64,000 nucleotides of DNA from Oscarella lobularis (GCF_947507565.1 NC_089175.1:6003733-6067732); one strand, 5' to 3'. Positions 32,444 through 45,300 are shown, numbered from the stretch's first letter. A program made the numbers and translations. The notes: generated by a model from the sequence alone, not told the origin.

Positions 32444-35400
32444 TCATACAATGCTCACCCTCTGTGTCCTGTCTGCCATCTCGACACTTTCCGCTTCGAA
32501 GAGTCGACCATCGCTTTCGTCGTCCGGCAGGAGTCGCTTCCGAATCAACATCTTTTGACGCACGGAACACAGTCTCCGGCGCAGTCGTTCCGAAACCCAT
32601 TCGGCCACTTTGCCTGCCTCGCTTCTTCTGTCGTCTACTGCACCAATGTGCTTTTCATTTGCTGTATCTAAAGTCTACAAAAAATAAAAATGATTGATTT
32701 TGACTGCAGTATGCAACCTAGCTCTCTCTCAGTAGGCACCTCTCTCATCCTTTTGATTTCTGCTAAAAGTAAATGCATCTGCCTCTTTGTGACCGGCTGA
32801 TCGAGCTCCTTTTCTTCAGCCGCAGTTTTGAAATTGTCCAGTAGAGCTCGGCTTCTGCTTATGTCCAGGCGACGCGACGCTCTCCGATTTGCAAACGCTT
32901 TGTGGAAGTTCTTTTCCTAGGCAGACCAAATCATCGACAGATTTCCGTCACTTTGTGCAATACTGCTAACCTCTTTCCAGCCGCAACACAGAGTCACTAA
33001 GTAGGCAATCAACCGAGCCAAAATATAGAGGACGTTGAGCGGTGGCGGTACGAGTGGCGAACGACGCATTTCCGTCACAATTTCAGCTTTCAGAAATATC
33101 CATTCCGCCGCGGCGTTATCCTATATGAGAAAAACGCCTTTTCCAAACGAAGTGGCAGCTTGTGCGCTCACTTACATGCACAGTCTGATAGGCGTTTGAA
33201 ACCAGGGCGATGAGCATATTGAGCAGAATAATCGTAGACCAGATAACCCACACGACTTTCACGATCAGTCCGAGAACTTCTTGGACGCTATAGCTATCGA
33301 GGATTTCGACGCCGAGCTCTGTCGAGGATGCCAAGTTGACCATGCTTAGAAAGAGGACGTGAAGAATTTTTCCCAACCTAAAAAAGGAATGTCATCTTTT
33401 ATGCCAATTCCTCTTCGTTTCACGTACGACTGTTGATCTGCAGGGAGTTGATTCAATGCGTCCGCGAACGACAGGCACGAGTTTGTGCTGTTGTTGGTGC
33501 TGCTGATGTCACGACAAAGAGCACTGAATACTTTAATTCCGTAGATGTTCTTCAAGCAGACGCCAAAGCCGAGCAAGAAAACGGCGAAGAAGAACACGTA
33601 GCACAGAAGTGGATAGATCATCTGCCGAAATGAAATCACCATGGGACCGAAGTACGGCAATATGATCATGTAGAGCAGAAGTCGACAGACGACGGCAAGA
33701 AACAGAAAAGCGTAGAGTATTGAGAGAAGATTTTGAGACGTCGCTGACACATGGGATATCAGATGAAATCGAACGCATAATCCTATAGACATCAGAGTGA
33801 TGATAAGTATGTCCCACCAATTGCTGATTTGAGTGATGTAAGAGCGTCGACCCTGCCGTCGCAGTTGACCCGTTTCGTACGCAATTTCGCCGACGAGCTG
33901 AAGCATGATCAGCCACTCGAAGGACGACAGGGTCGAATTGACGAGATGACGAGGAGGAAGCGAGCTACCCGATGCCAAGAATATCAGTACGCACATGTAC
34001 AAGTGAGCGCTGATGCCGTGCGCCGCGTAGCTGACGACGAGCGACTCGGACATGAGAAAGTCGTTCGCCGCGATCGCATAGCTCGCCTTGCGGCGAGGCA
34101 GAATGTCGAGAAAGAGAACGAAGGGAAACGTGACGTATCGAACGAAGAGGAGGAGAAGCGACGTCACGAAGCGACCCGTCGTGAGAAGCGTTTGCGATTG
34201 GCCGCGACGGCGAACGGGCGAGGCGAAGAAGAGCCGGTTGAGACACGGCTGAACTCTCGAATTGAGAAGAAACTAAGAAAGAATTATATTAGATCTTTGC
34301 GCTTAATAATTTCTGCATACAGTACCTTTCTCTGATCGTTTCTCACTGCAACCGAAATCGCTCTTTCCATGACGCCAGCGCTGTTGTCGACCGTCGCCAG
34401 CTCGCTCGCCACGTTCACCAAATCGTCGCTTAACTGCTCAAACGCCGACCTCTCCTCCTCCGAAGCGACGCACTTCGACGTCTTCCGCACGAACGCGCCC
34501 ACTTCCAACGCCGTCAGAATCGGACTCACCGATCGCGTGATGACGTCGGGCGACGACAGGGCGACGACGACGTCGTACGGAATTTCGGTCTCGCGCGGCA
34601 ACTTGCTTCCGGCGCAGATGAGACTCACGGCGGCGTCGAGATTTCGCGTCGTGCCGCCGATCGCCTTCTCCAGCGCCGTCGCCGTCGACTTCGTCCAGAT
34701 TGACGCACTGTTCGATTAGAAAATCGACGGCTGCCTGTTTCGGCGGACAGTTGCCGTTCACGGCGAGGTGAAGCGGCGTTCGACCGTCGTCGTCCTTTGC
34801 GGAGAAGTCGACTCCGTGCTCTTTCGCCGCTTCGAGAAGGAGAACCGATCCGAAAGCGGAAGCGCGATGAGCAAGAGTTTCGTTTCGAGGCCAGACTTCT
34901 TTTGATGGATTGGCGCCGTGGTCGATCGCAAGGAGCGCTTTCGCTTCGGCGTCGCGAGACGACGAGACGGCGTCGAAGACGGGCCGCGAGAGCAAGGTCA
35001 TCCACGACTCGTTGCTAAGACGATGCCAGTGGGAGAGTAGAGTCTAAAAATTCAATACATGTATGAGTCCCTCAATATTGTCAACACACATAAACGACAA
35101 GATTCTACTGAATAACTTCTGGTTCTATAGAAGGCTATTCACATGCACATGCAGGTATTCATAGCCTCATTACATCATTTGGAGAATAGCAAGCGCCGCT
35201 TCCTACGGATCCCATCATATCATTATCACCTTCATAAAAACGACGGAGCCGTCAGCAAATGCTATCCTTAAAAGAGACCATTCGTTTTGTCGCAGAACGT
35301 CCAACGAGACGTCAAGAAGACAGTCAAAGAGTTTGGCAACGTCGTTCGAGCGGCGAGCGAGACAGTCGAGCGGCGTGCCTCGCGTCTCGCTCGGCGACGT

Positions 35401-35876
35401 CAGCGAGGCTCCGGCGGCGACGAGACACTCGAGGCAAGCCGGATCCACAACACCATCCTGAATCAGCTAGGAAATACGAAATAAACTATTTCCTTTGAAG
35501 CCAATGTTTGACGATGAATTTACGAGGCAATGGAGAGGCGTCAGTGACGAGAAATCCGGTTTGTCTAGCACGACGGGATCAACTCGATCAACGAAAAGTC
35601 GAAGAACCTCAAGCGGAGCACCGACTGTCGAGCACACGTGAAGCGCCGTCTGACCGTTTCCGTCCACTTCGGCTGGATTGTGACCGCTTTCCAACAGATT
35701 TCGAACAACTGTAACATGAAATGAAATTAGAAATCCTTGCTCCCTTCTCTCACAGCGTAGACGTTTAATTGGTGTGTCTTACCGCGAAGCAAGTTGAATG
35801 AGTCCTGTCTTTTCCGCTTCAGTGCGACGTGAATGGGTCTGGGAGAGTCCAGAGAAGAAGCAACTGCCTGGGACAT
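32444..35876 (-). CDS. T​RPC-like cation channel with ankyrin repeats
   Basis: Nine exons (35876-35783, 35708-35524, 35457-35230, 35043-34326, 34272-33428, 33377-33176, 33120-32971, 32916-32740, 32674-32444) give about 942 residues. The ATG at 35876 is in frame with ankyrin repeats (for example GNGQTALHVC, DDGRTPLHLAV). The channel core lies in exon 5, with span 6 in exon 6 (IILLNMLIALVSNAYQ), a close match to TRPC-type S6. After it comes an EWIFLKAE...LPPP-like segment, as in the TRPC family (EWKFARAK...PPPF). The C-terminal tail is basic and helical. Exon 4 measures 718 nt although both of its splice junctions are phase 0. The frame slips by one base at about 34676-34690, so either the assembly has an extra base or this allele is broken. 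Confidence 0.8.
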
Positions 35877-36141
35877 AGCGCAGTATTAGTAAACTGTATG
35901 CAGCTGAGTAGCACCCCGCAGTTCAGGGTACAACTATTAGACACCTACCCCCGTCATGTGAAGACGTAGCTATGGTCATTTCACTACTAGAACGATGATC
36001 CGATGCGGGCCACCTACGCCGTGGTAGTGCTTCAGATAGCCAAACAGCGAAATCGCCTACAGCGTCTTTCCGAGACCCAATAAAAATCCAAATTTAATTA
36101 ATTACATTCTCGACAAGGTGATGTCGTTGTTGAGTGACCAT
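35877..36141. other. Spacer upstream of the TRPC-like gene
   Basis: Likely promoter region shared between the channel gene and the tail end of the small minus-strand gene at 36142. A possible 13-codon exon at 36018-36056 has splice-like borders but fits no frame here. Confidence 0.3.
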
Positions 36142-36760
36142 TTAATCCGCCAAAGTCTCATTGATTCGTTGCTCGTACAACGAGATCAACCAGATGGGTC
36201 CGCGAATCTGATAGCTCTCATCTCCCTGTTCTTGATGTCTAGAAAAACAACAGTCAGCTATACATATAGAGAGAAAGCAGAGTCAATTGTTTCCAGTACA
36301 GGAAGGAGAAAGCCGAAAAGCGCGTCAAACTTCGCGACGTCCGCGATTCCTCCAGCAACTCCTCGTCCTCTTCCTTTTTATTGATGCCGCCTAATAAAGA
36401 GAATTACAATCAGTCACGCCCCCACGGACCGAACGGAGCACGGATACTGAACGGAGAGAGCGGGGCCCCTTCTCTCTCCCTCTCTCCACTCACACGTCAG
36501 AAGCTCGTCGTCGTTCTTTCTCGCCCGATCCGACGCGACGCGACGGGGTCTTGTTCGACGAACGATTTTGAGATGGACTGTTCGTCCATTGGAGGCGACA
36601 TTTCCTTTCCCGACGCCTGCGATTTCGCCTCCTTGGGATCTTCGTAGTCTTCGTCGCTTTCCGCTTTCTCCTCTTTGTCGCTTGGCGCCCGTTCGGCGTC
36701 GGCTTCCTCTCGCTCTTCGGTTTCCTCGTCGAAAGTCGTTTTGGAGCTTTCTTCGGTCAT
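36142..36760 (-). CDS. Small acidic protein, splicing uncertain
   Basis: Exons 36390-36300 and 36238-36142 join cleanly in phase 2 and give ...INKKEEDEELLEESRTS...SLYEQRINETLAD. Upstream, a frame starting MTEESSKTTFDEETEER at 36760 is strongly acidic and Ser-rich but stops at 36497, just before a consensus donor (acgt|gtgagt). The frame that would splice correctly there is a different, Arg-rich one starting near 36803. So either the acidic 87-residue frame is the real start and the sequence has a one-base error, or two small genes are present. No domain is recognised. Confidence 0.4.
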
Positions 36761-36962
36761 CGGAGACGCCGTCGTCGATTCCTCTGCGTTCGTCCTGGTG
36801 CATTGAGGCTCAATTCGAAGCGCGTAAAGCGCTCTATCGCTTACTTTTTTTTCGTTGCCATTTTCACGCGACCACGTGCGAGAGTGCGCAGAAATCGCGC
36901 GATAAATTCTATAGGCTTAGGCACGTGGGCCGCTGCAAGAACCACTAAAGAACAACACTGCG

Positions 36963-37012
36963 AACGTTTTCACTTTTTAATTAAGAGTGACTCTTAATTA
37001 AGAGAAAACGTT
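36963..37012. repeat. Interrupted palindrome, 12-bp inner and 9-bp outer arms
   Basis: The inner arms 36977-36988 and 36990-37001 (ttaattaagagt and complement) surround a single G. The outer arms aacgttttc (36963-36971) and gaaaacgtt (from 37004) pair too. It lies about 75 bases before the ATG of the small secreted protein, so it could be a control site or a foldback element. Confidence 0.75.
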
Positions 37013-37084
37013 TGCACATTCAGCATGCAGCCACCGAACGTGGCTGCTTACGATTTATGGTACTCTACAGCAAAATTGAGGCTG

Positions 37085-37387
37085 ATGCGTGTTCTACTGT
37101 ATGCCAGTGCATATGTGCTGACAGCCATCCATATCAAAGCTGAGACTGCTGCTTCTAAGCACTACACATCTAGTAAGTGTTTAGAAACAAATGACGTACG
37201 GAAGACTGAAAAGAAAGAGTCGACGCCCGCTTGTCGGTCATTAACTGTCTTGGGAAAATTAATCAAGTGCCGCAGGTGTGCGACGAATCCCGAGTGCAGT
37301 AATCTCGTTCAGCCGTGCATGACGGAGTTCCGCTATCGTTGCTCGATTGCGACTGGGCCGTCAGACAGGACACGAGGAGATTGGTAG
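37085..37387 (+). CDS. Small secreted cysteine-rich protein (100 aa)
   Basis: An unspliced frame begins with a signal peptide (MRVLLYASAYVLTAIHIKAE). An upstream in-frame ATG at 37025 would bury it, so 37085 is the better start. The mature part has eight cysteines, six of them in the segment CRRCATNPEC...CMTEFRYRC, and basic spacing that suggests a disulphide-rich peptide. AATAAA follows at 37470-37475. No family is recognised. A donor-like gtaagt at 37173 means that alternative splicing is possible. Confidence 0.5.
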   Translation: MRVLLYASAYVLTAIHIKAETAASKHYTSSKCLETNDVRKTEKKESTPACRSLTVLGKLIKCRRCATNPECSNLVQPCMTEFRYRCSIATGPSDRTRGDW

Positions 37388-37469
37388 TTCGTCAGGCAAT
37401 GACAGCGACAAGTGATATTTGTCAAAAAAAAGTCCAACATCAACAGCTTGTGGCTACACAAAAAAAGAC

Positions 37470-37475
37470 AATAAA
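37470..37475 (+). terminator. Poly(A) signal AATAAA
   Basis: AATAAA 83 bases after the stop of the small secreted protein, followed by GT-rich sequence (tgtgtgcgtgt) as expected downstream of a cleavage site. Confidence 0.6.
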
Positions 37476-37606
37476 AGTATTGGCCAGCTGACTAGTGCGT
37501 GTGTGCGTGTAACGTCTCAAACCACGCTCTCGCGAGCTGCACCTTTCTTTCTCCGCATCGGTTATTTTTTGCACGGGAGCCTGGTTTTATTGGCTATTTG
37601 CAAAGA

Positions 37607-37920
37607 TCAACGATCGTTTCGGATGCTCACCGGTTTGACGGCTTCGAGCAGGCGTTCCTTCGCTTCGCGAAGAAGCCATTCGGCCGTGATCTGCACATCA
37701 GCGGGCAATTTGTTCTTGACCTGATAACAGACACTTTCTAAGAATATTTTGGTGACTGCTAGACCTGCCTGGGCGACATTAGGCACATGTACGCTACGGC
37801 CTTGCTTCGTAGGAGCGGCGATTGTGACTCGTTCTACACGTGACGTGTTTACATATATGTATCCAGGCACGACGTGTTAAAAATCACTTCACAACTTGGA
37901 CAATCCTTCGCCGACATCAT
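37607..37920 (-). CDS. Small basic-acidic protein, about 80-90 aa
   Basis: A start at 37920 (MMSAKDCP) can splice at a weak donor (cca a|gttgtg) to an acceptor at about 37835 (cacgtgtag). This gives ...RVTIAAPTKQGRSVHVPN...FLESVCYQVKNKLPADVQ...LLREAKERLLEAVKP...NDR and a stop at 37607. The C-terminal half is helical and soluble. No family is recognised. The gene lies just downstream of the giant gene, on the same strand and less than 200 bases from its stop. Confidence 0.45.
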
Positions 37921-38083
37921 GGCTAGGATACACATGCAAACTACACAGTGAAATGAAATATTAATCGAAATATACTAATACAGTAGTACTACTACAAGCT
38001 ATATATATGATGTACTTCTAAATCAAGTTATTGCTTACGCTATGAGTTCTATACAGCTACCACGCATACACATATTTGAAGTT

Positions 38084-39300
38084 TCAATCAAGTAAACTGT
38101 ACTTGTTCTGCATTTCCTTTGTAACGTTTCCAATTCGTTCCATTAACCGTTCGATTTTGGCTCGCAATTCGTCGCGACGCTGTTCGAGTCTCGGACCTCC
38201 GGCGGATCGGGCGGAGGCGGCCTGATTTGCTTCCAACTCGGCCTGTTGCTTCAACGTGCGAGCCAATTCTCCGTTCATTGCGTCCAAGCGATTATTTAGC
38301 TCGTCAATCTGATACTGAACCAAGTCCTTTTGACCTCGAATCGTCGGCACCGATTGCCGTCTCTTGCTGACCCTAGAACCGCAAGAACATTAGTTAGAGA
38401 CAAAGAGAAGAACTCTTATTTGGACGTACCGTCGTTTCATTTGCTTTTCTCCTGTCAAGTCGCCTAGTTTCGTCGCGCCGTAATCGTCGCCGACGCTCTT
38501 GTTCAGCCAATCGCAAAGCGACGGGTGTAGAGAAAACGTCCGATACTTAGCCAGCCTTTCCTTCAAACCCTACGAAATAAAAAAACACCAAATGAAATAA
38601 TTAATAATTAAGGCGCATATGCGTTTCACTTACGTCTGCTGAAAAATCGGTTTCCGTCGGACTCGACACTTTGACGTTGACTAATTCCTCGACGACGTTA
38701 CGTTTCTGCGACGCCGTCTGAGCACCGCGGAACGCCGTCTCGACAACACCGGCTCCGCCAGCGGCCAGACGACTAACAGCATCACCCGTCTTCGATCGCG
38801 AAAAGAACATGTCCTGGCAACAAATCCTCATAGCCTACATGAAGAAATTACATAGAAAAAATATTAGGTATTGAGCGATTTTGCACCTTGTAAAATTCTC
38901 GTATAAAATGAGGATTCGTATCGTCTTTCAAATCGCCGACTTTGACGTGAGCAAGCGCGTGCATGACGACGAGAACGAAACCGCCGACGTTCTCCATTCG
39001 CTCGCGTCGAACGAACAAAATTCCGTCCTTGTGTTGATAGCGATACGAATTTCGAAACGCGTTTCGTCGATAATTATTCGGCGGTAAATTGGCGGCGAGC
39101 AAAACGGCGACGCGCGGAAAACCGTACGCTTCCTGACTGAGCAATCGCACGATGAAATTGCCGAACTGGTAGACGACGAAATGACTCGGCGAGAGCGCGT
39201 TCACGTCGACGGCGACCGTCTCGCCTTGGCAAACCCACTGGGCGTCAAGCGAGTCGATATACGCGTCTCCGCCGTCGGGAAGTAGGGAAGTGCTTCCGTC
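38084..39300 (-). other. C-terminal domain of the giant protein
   Basis: After the coiled coil, residues encoded at 39300-38430 form a compact, non-repetitive, probably folded region (SHFVVYQFGNFIVRLLSQEA, then MHALAHVKVGD). HALAH at 38961-38947 has the spacing of the zinc-protease motif HExxH but Ala in place of the catalytic Glu. The final 96 codons are again helical and charged. Confidence 0.55.
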
Positions 39301-42300
39301 GACGCCGTCGCGTAGAAGCGTCTCGATTTCAACAACGCGTTCGAAGAGAGGCGATCGAATGAGAAGATCCATGTAGTCGCTCGCTTCGCCGGTGACGGGG
39401 AACGGCTGCGGAAGTGGCTGTGGAGGCGGTGACTGCGACGGCGCGTCTGGAACTGTCTCGTCTGGGCCAAATACTTTTTCTAATTCTCCTTCGGGTGATG
39501 GGCTGTGTTCCATTTCTTTTCGCGTGCGCGACGGCGAGAACGTCGTCGGGGTTCGCGGTCGCGCGGCGCGCTGCATGTTCTCCGACACGCGCTCCGCTTC
39601 CTCTTCGTTCATTCGGATTCGTTCTTCGCGTTCGCGTTGCTCCTCTTCTTCTTGCTCGCGTTTCGACGTTGCCTCGAGTTCTTTGAGTTTCTGCTGACGA
39701 CGTCGTTCTTTTCGCTTCGCTATTTGTTGCTCGAGTTTCGTGCGAGCTTGATCTTTGCCTTTTTCGAGAGCGCCCGCGTACTTCTCCATGTTTTCTGCGT
39801 GCTCCTTGAGCAACTCCTATAAAGAAAGGAGGTTAGACAAGGTTCTCATATCTTCATGCTATTATACCTCTCTTTGTTTTTCTGACAGTTCTGTCATCGC
39901 TTCGATCTTCTTTCGTCTTTCCATCTCTTTCTCTTCGAGTTGCTTTCGCATTCCTTTCTCCTGTCGCTCGTGGAACTCGGCCTGTCGCTTCTTTTCTCTC
40001 TCCTGTTCATCTTCCAGCTCTTTCTCGACAGTCCTACAAAACATTAATTAGTCAATCACAAAATATTCAAACACTTTGTCACCCTACTTTATTCTCTCTT
40101 CCAGTTTTCGCTTGTGCTCTTCATCTCGCTTTCGTTTCGCCTCCTTGATCTTTTCCATTCGCTCCTGCCGCTCCTTGAGCACGCGTTCGCGGTATTCGCG
40201 AGCCTCGCGTGCCGCTCGATCCGCCTCGTCCGAATACGACTTCAGCAAAGCCTGCAAAAACGGTAAACGATCTTTTCAAGTTCTCCTTCAAAGACTTACT
40301 TGTTCCGGCGTTAGTTCCTTCATCGCCCCAGCCAATTCCTGCATCTGCTGTTCCCTCAACTCAAGCCGTTTGTGCGCGTACTGCACTTGAGCGCTCGTTT
40401 CCGCCTCTTTCTCCGCCTGCTTCGCCAATTCCGCCGTCTGAGCGTCGAAATCTCGCAGCTGTTTCTTCTGCTCGCGTTTCAACATCGTCTTCTGCTTGGA
40501 CATCTCGCTGCTGTCCAGCGACGCGGCGCGTTCCATGAGCGCCATCAGCGCCGCTTCCTGCTGTTCCACGATTCGTTCGCGTTCCGCCTGACGCTGATCT
40601 TCGATGCCGGCGCGAGCCTCTTTAGTTAAGGCCACTCGTTCGCGTTCGTGCCGCTCGGCCAACTGGACGGTTTCGCGCGTGTGTCGCTGTTGCATGACGC
40701 GGTAAATGACTCCTTCAGCCATGTCGGCATGACCCTCTTTCTGTTGCTCTTGAACGGTCGTCGATAGCGCCGCCATTTCAGCCTTGCGAAGCTAAAGAAA
40801 CAAAATGTCATAAATCTCTCATTAATTTTTGAAGTCATAATGTTTATAATGTAGTTCCATCACGCTTTTACATATGACGTTATATTATTATGATTTTCTT
40901 ACTATTTTTGAAACGAGTGCGTCGCGTTCTTCTTTTGCTTTGGCCATTTCTTTTTCCATTTCAGCTTCCTGTCGATTTTGCAGCCGTTCCGCCTTCTTGC
41001 GACGTCGTTCGGCGATTTTGTCGCCGAGCGCCTTTTGCTGTTTTGATTTCTCCTCCTCGACGCCGCGCTCCATAGCCGACAATTCGTCCCGATGCGAGGC
41101 GAGAAGACGTTCGTATTCCTCCTTCGAGATATCGTCGCGACGACGACGTTCTTCCACTTTCTCCTGAAACTCCTTCTTCTTCGCCAAAAGCATCTGATTC
41201 TTCTGCTTTTCGATTTGCTCGACTATTCGCGAATCGGTCGCATTTCGTTCGGCCTCCAACTCACGATCGATTTCAGCGAGAGCCTGTCGATGTTGCACCT
41301 CCAATTGAGCCTGCTCGGCAATCTGTTTTTCCTCCAGTTGACGCTGCACTTCTTTCGCTTCGTCGGTGAGCTCGACCTCCGGGGAGACTTCAAGAGCAAC
41401 CTTCGCTTCCTCGCCGCCGATAGCAACCTAGGGGAGGGGAAAAAAGTTCGGCAATGAGATTAATTAATTAATTAATCATAAAATATATTCTTTACTTGAA
41501 CATCTTGAGCTTTCTTGAGTTCTTCCGCAACCGCTTTATCCTTGCCTTGCTCCTCGCGCAGACGTCGCTTTGCCGTCAATTTTGCCTGAAGCAACTCGAC
41601 GTGTTTCGCCCGATCGACGGCAAACCGACTCTCCACCTCGCCGGCATTCGACTCGTACTGCTCAAAAAGTCGTCGTTTCTCCTCGTCACTAACATCCTCA
41701 AGTTTCTCGATCTGCGCTCGCAATTCGGCTTCGCGTTTCTCGCGTTGAACGTCGGCGAGAACGTCGATCATCGCCGAGTTGACGAGAACGGCGTCGCCCG
41801 TTATCGTCGTCTCCATCGAAGTTATCGTCTCGTCGCCGTCCGACGACGTCGACGTGAGCGTGCCGCGTCGACCGCGCTCGCGTCGCGTACGACTCTTCGC
41901 CTTGAGTCGATCGGAAAGATTGTCGCGTTTCTGACGATCGCTCGACGAGGCGCGATTGTAATCCTCGACGTAGTCGGCGCAACGCGAGCTGTTCATCGCG
42001 CGCGCTGCCGCTTCCATTTCCCGATCTTTAGCCGCCGCCAGTTCGGCACTACGTCGACGTCCTTCCTCGGACATTTCCGAGGCGAAAGCTTTTTCCAGTT
42101 CGGCAAGTAGCGCTTGCTGTTCAACCGATAGACGATCGAGTTCGCCGTTCGCTTCATCCGCCGTCGGAGCCGCTTTGTCGACGACAGCGTTGCCGCCGAC
42201 GCCTTCGGCTTCCGCTTCAGCCGCGTGAGCCCTAGACGTAAAATTTTAATTAGGCGCCCAAGTTTTTTAATTAACAAACTTACTGATATAATTCGGCTTT

Positions 42301-45300
42301 TCTTCGGAGTCTTTCTTTCGCCAGTTTCGCTCTCGCTTCTTCCAGCTGTTTCTTTTTCTTCACTTCCATCTGCTCGGCGACGGTTTGCAATCGTTGCGCG
42401 TGAGCCAATAGAACAGCCTCGATTTGATCCTCGTCGGCGTCGTCGCCGCATTGACGAAGTTTCTCGCGCAGCGTTTCCTTACTCTCTTCGATAACGCGAA
42501 CTTTTTCGCGTTCCGTTTCCTCCAGTATTTCGTTGATCGTCGCCGTTTCGGCGGCACGCAATTCGCCGTCGAGCTTCACGTTCTCGATCGTGTGCTTCTC
42601 GGCGAGTCGTTTCGCCGACTCCTTCTGCTTCGGCGAATAGTCGACGTGAAGCAAACCGCCGTCCGGCGATCGAGGCATAGACAATTTGCGTTCGTCGCCG
42701 TCCGTTGCCGTTATCTCGAACGTTGGAACGACGACGTGTGGCTGAGGTCGAAGTGCTTCGGTCGGCGCCTTGCCAACATGTTTCGATTGTTCCGTTTTCT
42801 CGATCGTAGGAACGGGAATTTTCACGCTGCTTGTCGTACGCTGAGGCCGCCGAGGGCTCGCTTGGAATTCTAGAACAAAAATGAGTAATCATTTATTTAT
42901 TTATTTATATTCAATTTACTTTGCATTGATTTTGATGGTGTAAGACCGGAGACCGATGCCATTCCGCCGCTTTCAATCAATCCAATCAATTTCTCCAACA
43001 GCGGCACAAGCTCGCGACTCGATCCGTCCGACGACAAGTCCATTTCATAATACCCAGCCGGCGACGTGTCGTAATCGCCAGCCAACGGCAGCGAGCCGCG
43101 TACGACTCCCTTTGCCAAACCGACGCACAAATCGGCGAGCTCGCGAACGAAATCCAACGTCGCTCTCTCGCGATCCAAAGCGCCGATGCGACTCACGAGT
43201 CGTTCGCTCAACTCGCCGCGAAGCCGATCGAGCAGCTGCCTATGTTGGGTGCGAGCCACCGCCTCGCCTTCGGCGTTGTGAGCCAACGCCAATTGAGACA
43301 TATGCGTTTCGTATTTCGAATTCTCCTCCTTCGCTTTGGCGATGAAACGGCGCACGGCGGCGGCAAAACGCGCGTGCGAAGCAACGTGCAACGATTCCAA
43401 TTCGCGCTCCTCCGCGTCGTACTCGGTAACCATAGCAATCACTTCAGCCGGCACGCTCTCGGTCGCAACGTCGACGCGTCGTCGCGTTTCGGTTGCCGTC
43501 GCCGTTTCGAGTTGGCGCGTGAGATCGGCGACGGCGTCCAAGCCGTCACGCACCGTCGTCAAATCGATTTCGTATTCGGATTCGAGAAGACGTCGCATCA
43601 TCGTCGTTTCCTCGGCGATGAGTTCGTCCGCTTTCTGACGCTGACGACGCCAGTAGCTGCGCCGCGCGACCGCGTCCGAGTCGAGCGCGTCGTCGCTGGC
43701 AAAACCTCGACTCTTCATGCGAGATGATTTCGATGAAGACGATAGAGTCACCGGTACGACTGTGCGCGTTTCGGCGTCGATTCGCACGCCGCAGACGGGC
43801 GATATTTCGCCGGAGACGGCGTCCACGGCCAAGCGACCGAGCTCGATCGGCACCAAGCCGCCGCCGTGAGGATCTTCCATCGTGCCGCCAAGCGGAATCA
43901 AAGCCGACGTCTCGCGATCGCGATCGACACCGAGGATGGGAACTTGTTGCGTCGAACCGCCAGGATCGGACATCTTCGTTCCGACTAGAAGCGGTAGGAG
44001 TTGTCCCGTTGCAGCGAACTCCATGCTTCCCGGACTGCCGCCCGTTTCGCGCAGCGCAAGCGCCGTCGCTCGTCGCCGGCGCAAATTCAGACTGCGTTCG
44101 ACTAAACGACGTTTCGTCGCCGTACGACATTTCACCAATTGAGTCATCGCTTCTTCCAGTGCCGCTTCCTCCGCGTGGATTCCGAACGCCGTGCCGGCTC
44201 CGCCGCCGCGTGATTCCGTCATAACTCGCTTGAAAGAGTTCAGACATTCGACAACGCGTTCCTCGCACGCCAATTCGTTTGCATCGAGAAGCGACTCGAA
44301 TCCGCCGCCGCACGGCGTCGCTTCAGCGCCGTGCGCTCCCGTCACAACGACTTGTTCGCCCGAGTAAGAATCCCGCGCAACGTCGCCGAGAAGAATCGGT
44401 TTTCCCTGCGAAGCACAGCCGCCAATCGGCACAACGCGTCCCGTCGTCGCATCGATGCGAACGCCGACGATTGGAACGATGGAATCCGAAGCGACGTCGC
44501 GCATCATTCCGCCGATTTCGATCGGAATCGGTAGTCCCGTAACGGGATCATTGTGAACGCCGCCGACAGGTAAAAGCGTATCGCCGTCGGGATGAATCGT
44601 CACGGCGAGAATCGGCACATGTTGACCGCTCGCGTGATCGGCCATCGGATGATTGTAATGCATGTCCGATCGTTTCTCCAGCGTTTGAAGCGTCGTCGCC
44701 ACGGGATGATCCGTTCGCGGATCGACGGGATACGGCACGTAAGGAATGAGCGGTTCCTGTGGCACGGCGGCGTCGGCGCTTCCGCTATCCGCCGTGAAAA
44801 CGATTCGTGCCGTGATGGGATCGAAGGCGACTGATCCGTCGATCGGGACCATTTTCCCCGTGCGCGGATGAAGAACGAAGTCGCGCGGAACGACGATCGC
44901 TTGGTTGCGGTTTGCGTTGAGCATACGCGCTTCTGGCGCCGCGCCGAGGAGACCCGTGACGGGATCGAGAACGACGCCGCCTGCGTCGATCGAACGCGCC
45001 GCGCCGTCCGGACCGACGAGACGATCGATTGGGATTGGTTCGAGAGTTTTCGGATCGACGAGCGGCGAGCCGATCGTGCCGCCGTTGACGACGCCGAGAC
45101 GACGGCATTCGTCGGCGTGAGTCGTCGATATCGATTGGAGAAGAGCGTCGACGCGTTGGCCGGCGTCCGAGTCTGTGACGTCGTTGAGAAGACGAGTCGC
45201 TTCGGCGACGGCGGCGGAGACGGCGACCTGGTGCTCGCGTCGGTGTAACATGTCGACGTCGTGGAGACGCTGCTGTTCTTCGACGACGGCGAGATAGTCG

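Noticed and set aside
36018-36056. A 13-codon exon as start of the TRPC-like gene
   Set aside because: No upstream exon fits its phase, and an in-frame ATG at 35876 gives a good ankyrin start without it.
38947-38961. Active metalloprotease in the giant protein
   Set aside because: HALAH lacks the catalytic Glu of HExxH and no third zinc ligand was identified.
42897-45248. Plus-strand Arg-rich frames opposite the DPxTG exon
   Set aside because: Shadow frames; the minus-strand frame has repeats, matching splice phases and a continuous domain.
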